From Echinarachnius parma (Eukaryota > Echinodermata > Echinoidea > Clypeasteroida > Echinarachniidae), in NCBI GenBank assembly GCA_037951105.1, contig JBAMJV010003127.1:1-64000 (forward strand): a stretch of 64,000 nucleotides of DNA, read 5' to 3'. Below the pieces are notes generated by a model that was not told the DNA's origin, ran no database searches, and saw only the letters and a program-made list of their open reading frames with translations. Numbering within the stretch: the stretch's first letter is position 1; each line of letters begins with the position of its first letter. A program made the translations under genes and the position numbers. Positions 1 to 11,545 of this stretch are shown here, one piece after another.

Positions 1-110
1 GACATTTTACCTGACAAGCGAAACCCAAAACAAAAACAAAATAGTTCGCCTTTTTGATGCACCTACAATGGTATGCGGTTTGTATGGCTTAGTTCCATAA
101 ATAACATGAT

Positions 111-296
111 TTTACCCGAATATCTGATTTGACAGAAAATAGGAAGGCTTTGCCCGAATATATTAGGAGTTTACCCGAATATAACATGGTTTGCCCGAAT
201 ATGACATGGTTTGCCCGAATATGACATGGCTTTACCCAAATATGGCATGGTTTTGCCCGAATTACAGGTACTTTTACCCATATATGGCCGTTTTCA
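111..296. repeat. 20-21 bp minisatellite
   Basis: About eight imperfect units of the form TTTRCCCGAATATGACATGG follow one another, with spacing mostly 20-21 bp and the first unit longer. The words TTTGCCCGAATAT and TTTACCCGAATAT alternate. A methionine-rich open frame across this stretch is only the repeat being translated. No gene is supported here. Confidence 0.85.
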
Positions 297-331
297 AACC
301 CCCAGACGAGCTCACAGCCCCCAAGCCCCCA

Positions 332-351
332 CCCCCCCCCCCCCCCCCCCC
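332..351. repeat. Poly-C homopolymer tract
   Basis: An uninterrupted run of about 20 C follows C-rich sequence. The length of such runs is prone to sequencing and assembly error. Confidence 0.9.
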
Positions 352-1010
352 GCCTCCTACGCCTTGCTACAATTATACATTATATAATTGAAAATCCTAC
401 AATTTCAATTGTATATATCTTCATAACTAAAATGACATTCGGGAAACCGAAACCTGATCCATTATTATATTGGTAAAAGGAAAACAACAAAATGTTTAGA
501 GAACTACAAGTCAGAGTTTGTTTTAATCAATATGACATGATCCCTATATTATTAAACTAGCGCACTATGAATGTTATATAAATGGCAAGTTTAAAACGAC
601 CGTCAATATTTGCCATTAAATTATGATCTTTTGCTAAACCTATTTCCATATCATCAATGTTATATATATACATGTACCTGTCATCATTATTTAAAGGATA
701 ACAAAGTATCACATAACTTAAACATAACCCCATTATAATATCAACATATACTACGCACAAAAAATTCCGCAATCGAGGTCTGCGCAGTAATAACTTTACT
801 ATTACGCTATTACCATTCATACATTGGTATCATTGTCAAAGCGTGAATTCTCCCCTTTACATTAATATAACATTTGCTATGAATATTTTATCATGGAATG
901 TGCATTGCATCCAAATGTAGGGCAAAGTCAAAAGTGAAATGTTGCAAAGTGCACTAATTTTGTCAATTTAAAAAGAAATATAGTTATTGTAAGTTTAATA
1001 AGTTATTTTT
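352..1010. other. AT-rich spacer, no gene seen
   Basis: The stretch is AT-rich with scattered stops in all frames. An 87-codon minus-strand frame at 557-820 shows no recognisable motif and reads like chance. I see no repeat boundaries or RNA gene. Confidence 0.5.
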
Positions 1011-1819
1011 AAAGGAACCAGAATTTATTTCTCTCATAAAAGAAAAGATACAAGTGGTTACCTTGCAATATTTGAACAATGAGAGCTTGGAGGGTAATCA
1101 ATTTGATAAGGTTAGTAAAGAAAATTTAAAATTTTGTGTTGATGATCAATTATTTTTTGATACTTTGTTAATGGAGTTAAGATCAGCCATTTTTAAGTAT
1201 GCAATACAAAGGAAGAAGATTCGAGAAAGTAAAGAAAATAAGCTTAAAGATGAGATAGTCAATTTAGAGATCCTTGTTGGACAGAATTAAGAGATACAGG
1301 AAAATATGGAAACAATTAAACAGTTGAGAGGAGAATTGGAAAATTTGCGGAAACAGACATTGGAAAATAATGCAAATATGTTACGGCTGCAAGAAATACA
1401 ATATGGTGAAAAAACATTCAAAGTATTTTTTAAATTTGGAGAAACAGAGGTTTGTTGAAAAGACTATTGTTACATTGATTGATGGTAATGGCGTTGTATT
1501 GCAAGAGCAGGAAACAATTTTAATTGAAATAAAGACATATTATGAAAATTTGTATAGGTTTCATGAAAACTCTTATATAGATGTGTTTTTTTCTGAATTA
1601 AATAAACATCAGGTTAAGAATCTTATGGAAGAAGAGTCATTAGGTTTTGATGTTGAATTTTTTTTATACGGAAATAAAAACAAACAACAAGGAGAAATAT
1701 CTCATAGTGAAGTTGAAATTGCATTGAGAAATATGAACAATAATAAATCCCTTGGTCAAGATGGTTTCACTGTAGATTTTGTTAAATTCTTCTTTCAAGA
1801 TTTAGGTAACACAATTTAG
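1011..1819 (+). pseudogene. L1-like LINE ORF2 fragment (linker and start of RT)
   Basis: This is a broken piece of an L1-like ORF2. It covers the region between endonuclease and reverse transcriptase plus the first part of RT. Two frames carry it (about 1011-1290, then 1370-1819), so at least one stop and one frameshift are present. The first piece is Lys/Glu-rich and resembles the coiled linker of the ORF2 at 12.9-13.1 kb in this window. The second contains KHSKYFLNLEKQ, then YYENLY, and ends with NNKSLGQDGFTVDF, the counterpart of NKSPGNDGFTAEF in the better-preserved ORF2. No catalytic YADD motif is reached because the fragment stops at 1819. Both ends are truncated. It is a dead LINE piece with no host function inferred. 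Confidence 0.8.
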
Positions 1820-2712
1820 GGGTCAGTACTTTGTTACCAAAAGGGGATAAAGTAAGACATTTTTTTTTTGAGGGGTCGGACATATCAATTTGCCCCCCCC
1901 TCCCCCTTCCTTCAAATAAGGAGGAAACAATTAAAGGGATCTAGTAACTGTGTTGACATGTGCAAAAGCGATGAATGGTTGATAACATGTATATGTTGTT
2001 ATCTGATATGTCCACTGGGCTATGTGTGAACATTTCAAGTTAAATGGACTTTATATGGCCGAGTAATGAGCAAAAATGCAGAAATGCAAACAAACTTATT
2101 GCACTCACTTTGTACACGGTTCTGACGATCCATTGGATAATTTCACATCTGAACACTTTAATCGTAAATATCATTTTAAAGAAAGGGAAATTTGAAAAAC
2201 CAAAACCTGTCCCATGCTTCTTTTTTATATTAATAAGAATACTTCAAGGTATGAGGGAACGGCTAGAATTTCAATTGGACTTTGTGGATTTGGACAATGT
2301 TACTAAGTCCTGTTAAGTTATAACATGCCAAAAAGGGTGAACATACATTAATTATTAATAAATCTTCAAAATAGCTGTATATAGTAAGAAAAAGACGAAA
2401 GACTGCAATGCGGTACGAATTCTGAGCTGATTATTCCGTGTTTATTTACGCTATGCATATCGTGTGCTACAGTAATTGGTATTTCTTTCCATGAATAAAG
2501 ACTGTGATGGTTATAAAATACATAGTAGAACAATGCTTAACGAGCAGACCTATGTACATTCAATATAATCATTATTATATTATAATAATGGTATTTTTTT
2601 TTTTTTTAATGTAACATTCGCAACTAAAAGCTGAATTGCAGCGTTATTTACAACACTATTCACAAACATGGGAATAACAGTAATGAACTCACGATATAAA
2701 GAAACGTTGATA
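1820..2712. other. Intergenic, no gene seen
   Basis: AT-rich sequence with a T8 run near 1862, a C-rich patch near 1894-1908 and a T-run near 2587-2606. A 90-codon frame at 2044-2316 shows no family motif. I see no structured repeat or RNA. Confidence 0.45.
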
Positions 2713-4195
2713 TACAGGGTGTTTATAAAAAAGCGGAACCCAACTTCCACCCGCAATATTCTATTTAATAAACATAATTATATTTATTGCAATATGGCAT
2801 ATCAAAGGTCAATTCATACTCTTTCATTTGATACCAAATATGTTGTGATAGCGTCATGCATGATTGAATAAAACCTTTTTAAAAAGTGTTATGTAAAAAG
2901 TACTTCGCGCACGAGAGTAGAAACTAATTGTTGAATGCAGTGTAAATAATGAAACAGTAGACAAAGTCAAGTGACATTTCATGATGTTTCTTGATTCATA
3001 GTTTGACATTTTATTTAACTTTGAGAAGAGTTGAGGGTCCAAAATCATCCCCAATGTCCTACCACATGACCCCCATGTCTGTCCGCACAGGTTTGTGCTC
3101 GTGTTCAGTGGTTAGTTGCTTGGTCAGGCAAGGAACTGATTAAAAAAGTATCTCCATGTTCATTTACACTGTTGGTCATAATGTTGGAATATTTTTTTTT
3201 TAGATCCAACTTTATTCTTTTTCCTGTTTTTTGCGCCGAATGAATCATTTTAGACTAAAAATAATCATTACATTATGTTTCTAAACTACCAATGTACAAT
3301 ACATGGTAGCATGAATTTGCATTAATTAATTTATTCTTTTGTTTTGAGCTTTGAAAGGCAGGACCTTTGATGATTGGCCCCTTTCCTTCTCCAAAGCGTA
3401 TGTCCAACGAGTCATCGTTATGGGTAATTTCTCAAGGTTGGCCGTGATATTTTCAACCAAAATTGGCACAGAGGCTCTCGAGGCCATACCCGGTCCAATG
3501 CCATTGGCTACCCGCCGAACGATGCTTGTGCTCCACCAGGAAGGGGTGTCAACAAGCAATGTCCACTATTTCGTTGGACCATTGCATGTTAAGGTCTGTA
3601 AAGTCCTCAGATGTTATCGAGAGAAGGGTCAATTAAAGCCAAAATTATCTCTAGGACGTCTACGACTGACCACCAGGATAGATTATCGCAAATTGCTTAC
3701 CCTGTGCCGTAGAAACCGGAAATGCCAAAAAGGAGCCTTCGCCGACTATGAAGAAAACATTATGGAATCAACGCCTTCCGCCAAACTGTACATCAGCAAT
3801 CCCTCTAACATGGTCACATAGCAAGACAAACTACCAAGTGTCCACCCAATACCATGTAACCGAGATTTACCGGATGTCCCTGGACTAGGGAGCCCAGACA
3901 ATTTCCGCCTGGACACTAGAGATATGTCATCTTAATGGGTACGAGCAATAACATCCTTGACCGAACAGATGGAAGACAAATGGTTCGCCGATTACGTGGC
4001 GAGAAGTTCCAAGTTGTCTGCATTCACTAAACGACTTGAGATTGTGACGTCCCAACAGTGGTATGGCTCGTAACTACAAGATAAATTATTACAAAAGTTG
4101 TATCAAATGAAAGAGTAATAAATCATCTTTAAGATGATATATTGCAATAAACATAACTATGTTTACTTCATAAGATATTTTATAAACACTCTGTA
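2713..4195. mobile_element. Decayed full-length Tc1/mariner-like transposon
   Basis: A 1,483-bp element has long inverted ends. The left end starts TACAGGGTGTTTATAAAA. The reverse complement of the right end starts TACAGAGTGTTTATAAAA, and similarity continues for about 120 bp, including the words TTGATACC and ATGTTTATTGCAATAT. The right arm lacks about 27 bp present in related copies. A transposase remnant lies inside. The outer 450 bp (left) and 115 bp (right) are shared, inverted, with six roughly 714-748 bp copies in the 29-54 kb array. Those copies are therefore internal-deletion derivatives of this kind of element. TA ends and the ACAGGGTG start fit the IS630/Tc1/mariner superfamily. Confidence 0.85.
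3351..4075 (+). pseudogene. Tc1-like transposase remnant
   Basis: The frame at 3351-3821 (156 codons) has an N-terminal helix-turn-helix of the Tc1 transposase type: RRTMLVLHQEGVSTSNVHYF, then VCKVLRCYREKGQLKPK and an Arg/Lys-rich stretch (TTRIDYRKLLTLCRRNRK). A second piece in another frame near 3959-4030 reads DGRQMVRRLRGEKF. That resembles the DGR-x-x-VWRRRGE segment inside the DDE domain. The central DDE region between them is missing, and frame is lost. A living family member would bind the inverted ends and cut and paste the element; this copy cannot encode that enzyme. The match is to known family motifs by eye, not by search. Confidence 0.8.
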
Positions 4196-4838
4196 TTTAT
4201 AAAATAATTAATGAAATAAATCATAAAATACCTGAATAGTATCACGAATTAGGCATAAATACTAACGAAAGACGGTAAATTATATTGTTGTTTCATATAT
4301 CAATGAACACATTAAGTGATTACAAAGGCGTCATGTCTAAATCTATATTTCCTAAATAATTACTGGGCTAGTAAAAGATTTACGTACATTGCATAAACTA
4401 GCTGCAATGCATGAAAGTAAGTTTTAAAAAATGTCAAGGTTGTATACTACATAAAATATGAATCATTACAGTGTCATGTGCAGCGATATTTACAAAAATC
4501 AAACTAACATGAACGACTCACGAGGTATAAGCAAATCTGAATATATATAATAATTAGAGAAAGACATAATAATCACAAATGAATAGCATTACGAATTAGC
4601 CTATGAATACTATCCAACGACGGTAAGTAATATTGTTGTTTTATATATCAATACATAAAATGAGTAATAACAACAGCTAATAATATAGTATTAAGGCATC
4701 ATTGATTAATTCAATTTTATAATGCAAATTTAATAAGGTAAAATTTAAAATCATCATGATTAATATTTAACACTTACTAAGCAACCTAAATATATATAAA
4801 AACAACCAGATAAACTAGCAGCAATTATTGGAAGTTAG
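4196..4838. repeat. Diverged direct duplication in AT-rich DNA
   Basis: Two related stretches lie head to tail. Near 4196-4330 and again near 4540-4670 I see the order GAATAG..CACGAATTAG..GACGGTAA..TATTGTTGTTT..ATATATCAAT. Near 4397 and 4810 both show ATAAACTAGC(T/A)GCAAT. The offset changes from about 343 to about 413 bp, so indels have accumulated. No coding potential was seen. Confidence 0.6.
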
Positions 4839-5012
4839 TAAGGAAATAATGACTGATTTTGAGTGCGATATGGCATGTCTATTTGCACGAATCGTCAGCC
4901 CCATCGGAACTATTTTAACGAGCTACGAAGTAGCGAGTTCAAATAGTACCGACGGGGCTGACGATGAGTGCAAATAGACTGCCACGCACACAATCAGTCA
5001 TTATTTCCTTTA
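4839..5012. mobile_element. Foldback (hairpin) MITE, about 174 bp
   Basis: The two halves are reverse complements with few mismatches. The left arm starts AAGGAAATAATGACTGATT and the right arm ends AATCAGTCATTATTTCCTT. Inner arms carry TCGTCAGCCCC(A/G)TCGG with the complement opposite. The apex is GCTACGAAGTAGC. There is no space for a gene. It could fold as one 80-bp stem and is best read as a nonautonomous foldback element. Confidence 0.85.
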
Positions 5013-6144
5013 TATAACACCTACCGGTACTTTACATAATAAACAATAACATATTTTCGTACCTTTAATTTTAAACTATTCCAGGAGAAAAGGTGCCGTT
5101 CTAGAACTCAATTAAAATAAAATAATGTAAATTGCTCTAAAATTGGTCTTGGCTCTTGCCTGGTGTTTGAAGAATCACAGTCAAGACTCAAGAGTCAAGA
5201 CAATTATTTAGTCCAGCGAAACGTCATACATTCGTCAATCACAATTGAATAAACAATAATATAATCCAGATAAATACTCCAGTGGTAAAATTAGAACGCG
5301 ACAAGATCGTTGTATAAAAGTTGCACACAGGCCTAGGCACAGCTACCCCGGCCCCTAGGCCTAGCTAGAGTATATACATCAGTCGGCTATATAATGTACT
5401 GTACATACACGACGCGTGTTTAACGCAATTAATTCGATTTCGTGCGCGCCTCGACAGTACTACGCGCTTATAGCGCGCTTGTTGACAAGGCGACGGAATA
5501 AACAAACGGGGGGGGGGGGGGGTGGGGGTATTCTCGCAAAGCGACAACGAACAAGCATATTAGCTTAGTAGCTCGCTAGCGCTGCATGCCATGTATTCAT
5601 GTAACGTGTATGGTAAACCAGTTCATCACTCATTCAAGTGATGACGTCAACGACGTGCAATAGTCGACTAATGCACGGTCTGATCAAGTAACTGAGTGCA
5701 TTAGATCATTTTTTCTGAATATTATGTGACCTGTAATTAACCAATCACAACTCTAGAACATTCTTAGCTGTTATATAATAACAATTAATTATCCAAATTG
5801 TATGATATTAAATATGCATCATAATTTATTGCGTTCAATTACTTAACTAATTTCATTAAATTATATGGATTATGAATAATGATATTACCCATAAATTGAA
5901 ACTCGTACACACAAATGCGTATGTTATACTGTATGTTACATATAAAATTGGAGTGTAAATCACAATAGCTTATAATGTTCAACACTTACTGACGTCAAAA
6001 GTAGTATATGTACAATTAGTATATATTATTACTGTTTATTGCTGTAGTAACCAATTATTTATGTTTGTCCAAATCAATTATTCAATACAATTCGTAGGGG
6101 TGAATGAATGCATTATTACCATCAAAGTATAAATTGCCCGTTAT
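5013..6144. other. Intergenic; short CpG-richer patch and poly-G run
   Basis: Mostly AT-rich. About 5400-5580 has more CG words (GCGCGC, ACGCGC) than its surroundings and holds a G-run at about 5507-5528. No promoter motif, RNA gene or protein family motif is clear. GTTAT at 6140-6144 is the left target duplication of the next element. Confidence 0.45.
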
Positions 6145-6563
6145 CAGTCAGGCGCAAGATTGCTTTTCCAATCTTTCTGAAAAGCATGGTTTTCCAATCT
6201 TTTGGACCCTAATAAATTATGCATAAGCCGTACACCCGTCATGCAACGCGCTACCCCGCGTGTTTTGTCTATGGGAAGAGAAATTTCACTTTTGAATCTC
6301 AGTCGCTCAAACAATTATTACGGGAAATCTAAATATGACAATTTTTAAAGAATCGTTGTACTAAAAGATGAATAAAGAAAGTTTCTTGATGTCAAAAAAG
6401 AAAGAAATCGAACCATGACATTTTTAGAAAATCTATACGTAATTAGGGGTATAATTTTGAAAAAATGTAGCTTCAAACGGCCGTTGCTAGACTAGCAGTA
6501 CAGCCGCACATACTGTGGTATAAAGTTAAATCTATGAGCACGCTATAACATATTAAAAAAAAA

Positions 6564-6635
6564 TATGCAAGTATGTGTGTGTGTGTATGTGCATTTGTTT
6601 ACGTGTGCATGTGTGCGTTTGTATATGTGTACGAA

Positions 6636-6670
<35 letters not shown>

Positions 6671-6815
6671 GTATATTATGTGCAAATGTATGTATGAGTG
6701 CATTGGTGTTTGTGTTAGTGTGTGTCTACTCGTGTATGTTTGCGTGTGTGTGTGTATGCGTGTGTATATGTGCGTATGTTTGTGCGCATGTATGTTTGTG
6801 CGCATGTATTAGGTG
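6564..6815. repeat. (TG)n-rich microsatellite
   Basis: Impure TG/TA/GC-rich alternating tract on the plus strand. Open frames here on both strands (Cys/Val-rich on plus, His/Thr-rich on minus) are artefacts of the repeat. Confidence 0.95.
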
Positions 6816-7073
6816 TGAGCGTAGACCAGCGAAGCGAGCAGACGTGTTTTTCCGGTGCTGCTCCGTGTGCCCACACTGAATATTCACCACGCGGGAAAAT
6901 GCGGATTTATAATTAAATAGACACCTGGGACCATGCCCTATTTCTCAAATCTTCATTTAAACCCACATTGCTAAAGGGAAAGACTTTTATGTTTTGATGA
7001 AGCGTACTCGAATTTTAAGCAGCCCAAGGAGTACTGAAACCGGTGGACAGAAAAATCAAAATCCCGCCCAATC

Positions 7074-8059
7074 ATGGATACGGAAGGTGAAAACGACAAC
7101 AGACTGGTTGAACTGATTGGTAAGAGAATCGATGACAGGGCGGATAGATTAGAGACTAAGTTCGAAGAGAAATTTGAAGCCTTGTCGGTATCGCTTGAGA
7201 TGGTAATGAACCAAAACGTACATTTCAAAAAAGATATAACAGATTTGAAGCAAAAGAATGCAAACCTAGAGAACGAAATTGAGCGCCTGGCAATGTACAT
7301 GGCTAGAGAAAACATTGTCATAACGGGTGTAAAGGAAAAAGAAAACGAAAACGTGGATGAGATGGTGAGACGAATTTGCGTAGATCAAATGCATTTGTCA
7401 CCGGCATTTGCACAGAACTTCAAAGGATCCATAGAGTGGGGGTACGAAGTGAAATGAAACCACGGCCAATTAAGGCACGCTTTCTACGATACGGGGGCAA
7501 GGTCGCTATTCAGAAGAACGCAACAAACCTGAAAGGAACGGGAATTTTCATTTCGGATGACTTGCCCTGGAGGATCCGGAGGGAACGACAGCTACACGTA
7601 CCGATACTACAACAAGCCAGAAGAGAAGGGAAGAAGGCATTTTTCTCTAGAACTGAACCCGCGAAATTGTACATCAATAACGTATTGATACCGAGACCAG
7701 CTTCGAGGCACTCGACGAGCCAAAGATCGAGGGAGACGGGTACGACACCTCACCAAGCGGGAGGAATCCAGGTCACTCCGGGTCCGGCTGCATGTGCAAC
7801 ACCTGAGCCCATGGTCATGGAGGTCGAAGTCGAGCCATCTCCAGAGGGGGCTACTAGCGCGACGCCAACACCTGAGGCTGCGCCTGACGTCGCGCCTGAG
7901 GCTGCTCCTGACGTCGCGCCTGTGGCTGTGCCTGATGACATCGGCAACCAGGGCCTTGGACCGTCACCGGTAACCGGAGCAACCCGCAAGCACCTGCCAA
8001 AGGCGCCACTGAAATCTAGCAAAGAGAAACTTAGACCGGTAAGACAACCAAAGAAATAG
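7074..8059 (+). pseudogene. L1-type ORF1 (coiled coil, RRM, C-terminal domain), frameshifted
   Basis: The product would be an L1 ORF1p-like nucleic-acid-binding chaperone that coats LINE RNA. The first frame (7074-7457) starts with an acidic Met, then a heptad-like Leu/Asn/Glu coiled-coil region (about residues 30-85), then ENIVITGVKEKENE, the start of an RRM-like fold. A frameshift near 7415-7440 passes the protein to the second frame. There it continues with HRVGVRSEMKPRPIKARF and then GTGIFISDDLPWRIRRERQ, followed by AREGKKAFF-type text, the typical C-terminal domain. After about 7690 comes a Pro/Ala/Glu-rich tail with APDVAPEAAPDVAP repeats and a basic end. Joined length is about 325 residues, close to L1 ORF1p. 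The family assignment is firm; linkage to the ORF2 3.5 kb downstream is inferred. Confidence 0.8.
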
Positions 8060-9083
8060 ATCGAAAGAAGAGAGAAGGCGAGGGAGAATGAAGTAAAGAA
8101 AGAAATAAAACATGACTTTAATTTTGAGATTAAATATATAAGCATACTAATCATGCCGATATGGTTAGCATTGAATAAGAAATATACAGTTGACAAAAGG
8201 ACAAACAATAATAATATAGGTAATATTATATGAACTGTAATTTCCTTGGTAGAACTTTATAAAATACCTTTGGGTATCAAGGATAAAATGATATATGAAT
8301 AGGATGGAAAAGTTAACATGAATTATGATTTTGGGGAAAATAAGCCCAGAAACGGAATGAGTTAATATTTTATATAGAAGAAACTAATATCAATTAAATG
8401 TAGGGGAAAGTGGACATGATATGAACTGTTGAGAAATGGTTTTTAGGATACAAACGACGAATAGAGAATAATTGGAAGAAAAAAAGGAAGGAGAAAATTA
8501 AATTAATTAGTAAAAAGGACTATTATTTAAAATATGTGAAAACTTACCAAATGTAAGTTTATATAGTATGAGTAAAATGTTTTTAAAGACGTATGCATCA
8601 TTTTGATGTGTTCAATTTTTGTGTGTGTGATAAACCTGTTTTAATTTTGAAACCGCAGTGGGATGTGCAGAGTGTGTCAAGTTGTGTACCAAATTAATTA
8701 TATAAGATTGCCTCTTTTTTTTTCGATTGTGATTGTGTGAAATGTATGAATTATATGGAACCACACAACCAAACAACCTTGACGCGACATTGCACATTCA
8801 ATTGTGCGGCATATGTTTTAATAATACCTGAGAAGAGAATTATATGTAAGGTTTTGTCTTCGAATGCAAGTGAAACTAAATTATATATATATTTTTCTCT
8901 TAATTTTTGAATATTTAATTTTTCTTTTTCTTTTTTTTTTTATTTTTTTCTTCTTAATTTTGAATATGAAGAGAACATAACTAATTATATATCAATTATT
9001 ATTATTAGTAGTATTATTTATTCTAATTTTTGTTATATATAAAAAAAAAAAAAAAAATAATAATTATGTTTATAAATACTTTT
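8060..9083. other. AT-rich stretch, no gene seen
   Basis: Very AT-rich, with T-runs near 8915-8950 and an A-run near 9042-9056. It could be LINE untranslated sequence. I see no coding motif or RNA gene. Confidence 0.4.
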
Positions 9084-9872
9084 GAGCTGAGCGGTGGTGT
9101 GACCCAGGCACTTCGATTTGGGTCAGTCCATTGATGAACGCTCATTAAAGGTTCATTAAAATATGCCACAGTTGCTCTGGTTACCAAACCACTTACATTA
9201 TACAAAGATGCATTCTCTTCGAGGGAGGGCCTACTGGTGACTTGCATGCGTGATTAGAGGAACACATGTTCTACTTTTCTATAGAATTTAATATAATTGG
9301 TAAAGTACAACCAGTACATTAGTACATCAGTTCATTTGGGCATGCATGCCATGTATGTGGGCGCGTCCTCGAGGAGAGTGCCGCAAAGTTTATTATGTTG
9401 ATACAATGTTTTAATAATTAAGTGTTTAAGTGAATTAGTTCGCTGAAAGTTAATCTTTCTATTGTAAATATTGTTAAAGCTTAACAAAAGACTTTCTAGT
9501 CAAAAGAAATTCTAGCTCATGTATATTTGGGCACTCTTTTGTTAACATGTAGTTCAAAGTTTGGGGGTGAGTGGTGGTGTGTTCCAGGCACTTCGAACTG
9601 GGCCAGTTCATTGATGAGCGCCCATCAAAGGTTCATTCAATTATGCACAGCTGCTCTGGTTTCTAACCACTTATATAATATAAAGATTGCATTCTCTTCG
9701 AGGGAGTGCCTACTGGTGACTTGACATGCGTGAATATAGACGAACACAATCAAATGTTCTACTTTCTATAGAATTAGATACAATCCGTATCAGTTCATTT
9801 GGGTATGTATGCCATGTACGTGGACGCGTCTTCGAGGAGAGTGCTGTAAAGTTTATTATGTTGATACAATGT
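9084..9872. repeat. Two ~320-bp direct repeats (family A)
   Basis: Copies at about 9084-9410 and 9562-9872 share, in order, GGTGGTGT..CCAGGCACTTCGA, TTCATTGATGA, a CTCTTCGAGGGAG block, CTACTGGTGACTTG and GAGGAGAGTGC, ending GTTTATTATGTTGATACAAT. A 152-bp spacer separates them. No coding sense was found. They lie between L1-like ORF1 and ORF2. Confidence 0.8.
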
Positions 9873-9927
9873 ACCAACAGTTTTTTTCTTCTTTTTTGTT
9901 GGTTGATGCTCCTTTATTAATTGGCCT

Positions 9928-11180
9928 GTTTATCAATGGCATTGAATTAATCGAGCACACGCTGAAGGATTATTGAGGCTTGCACGGCTACCTCCCCCCC
10001 CCCCCCCCCCCACCCCCGGATGAAGATGGTTGCATGTCACTATTGTGTATAACTAAGGAGGTACGAGAACCTCCTTGGAATTACATTTTCTGAGCTTTGG
10101 AGGCACAAGATTCAAGCAAAAGAAAAAGACAGGTGGGAGTTTGAATAGCAATTTAAATAATTCCAGGGTATGGTTGACATTTGGTGGACTTGCTTTAGAC
10201 GATGTTGATCTACATGCGCAATGCATGGATTGTGGGTGTATGCATTTTATTTGAATATACCGTGTGGGGATTATAATTAATGGCGATACAATGCACAGAT
10301 GTTGGAGTTGGCGGGCTACATTCATTGGGGGTAGTCTTTATAATATAAAATGTATCTTTGGAATGCTGTTACTAGCATGTTTGTTCATCAATAGCATTCA
10401 ATTAGTTGGGTTTGTAGGCGTTGATACAAATGTTGACTACCACCCCCCCCCCCCCCCCCTCCCCCCGGGATGAAGACGGTAGCATGTCATTATGGTGAAT
10501 AATAGTTTTGGGGGAACAACATCCATGCAAAAGAAAAAGAAAGTTCCTTCCACTTGTCGGTGTTTGAATATAGGTTTAAATCATTTCAGGGTTTGACTTT
10601 TCGGGTGGACCTGCTTTAGACGAGGTTGATCCTTTTTCTTTGTTCTCTGTCTTTCTTTCTTTCTTCTTTTTTGGGGGGTCTAATTCCTTGCATGCACAAT
10701 GAATGGATTGTGGGTGTATGCATCTTATTTTGAATAGACCGTTTGGGGATTATAATGGCGATACAATATACAGAAGTTGGAGTCTTGCGGACTACATTCA
10801 ATGGGGGTTGTCTTTATAATAGGTCAGTGCTATCCTGCTCAACAAATGTATCTTTGGAATGCTGTTACTAGCATGTTTGTTCATTAATAGCATTCAATTA
10901 GTTGGGTTTGTAGGCGGTGATAAAATAGTGGACTACCCCCCGAGATGAAGACGTGTAGCATGTCATTATTGTGAATAAAAGTTTTGGGGGAACAACATTC
11001 ATGCAAAAGAAAAAGAAAGTTCCTTACACTTGATGGTGTTTGAATAGCGATTTAAATAATTCCAGGGTTTGACCTTTCGGGGGGACCTGTTTTTTTTTTG
11101 TTTTCCTTTTCTCTCTCCTAATTCTTGGCATACCCAATAAATGGATTGTGGGGGTATGCATTTACTTTGAATAGACAGAG
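9928..11180. repeat. Three ~450-500 bp direct repeats (family B)
   Basis: Units start near 9928, 10382 and 10878 with GTT(T/C)AT(C/T)AATRGCATT(G/C)AATTA. Each continues to GATGAAGA(T/C)G..GCATGTCA(C/T)TAT, then a run containing CAAGCAAAAGAAAAAGA or CATGCAAAAGAAAAAGA, then GGATTGTGGG(T/G)GTATGCAT. C-runs of different length sit in the first two units. The third is incomplete. They could be 5' untranslated tandem units of the following L1-like ORF2, an inference from position only. Confidence 0.8.
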
Positions 11181-11545
11181 ATTATTAAGATAGGTATTGT
11201 AGGCATTTCTTTTCTCTTTTATAAGCCTGGTAACAGAGGTTATATATAGGGTTATAGTTTGGGTCTTCATAACAGAAAGGGCTGGTCACAGGTGACCTAT
11301 TAGTTGAAGTTGGGTTATCTATTTTTTTTTCGTGTTTGCTTCGGGATGGGTCTTTGGGTGTGTTATGAGGGGTGTGTGTGTGTGTGTTCCGGTATCTGTT
11401 CGCATTCGTTGTATGCTTATTTCTATGAGATAATTGAAAATGATGTCTTTGTATTGGAGTCAGTTAAATTAAGTGAACTCTTTTGTTATTTCATTATGAG
11501 AGCTTTTAATAGGTGTAAACTGTATTATTTTGGGGTCAGAATAAA

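Noticed and set aside
191..391. Small protein with Pro-rich end
   Set aside because: It is the 20-bp minisatellite followed by a poly-C tract.
6565..6916. Overlapping Cys/Val-rich and His/Thr-rich open frames
   Set aside because: They are (TG)n/(CA)n repeats translated in several frames; the same pattern recurs at 16.2-17.8 kb and in every array tail.
7750..8208. 152-codon minus-strand frame with Gly/Ala/Ser repeats
   Set aside because: It is the antisense of the Pro/Ala-rich tail of the L1 ORF1.
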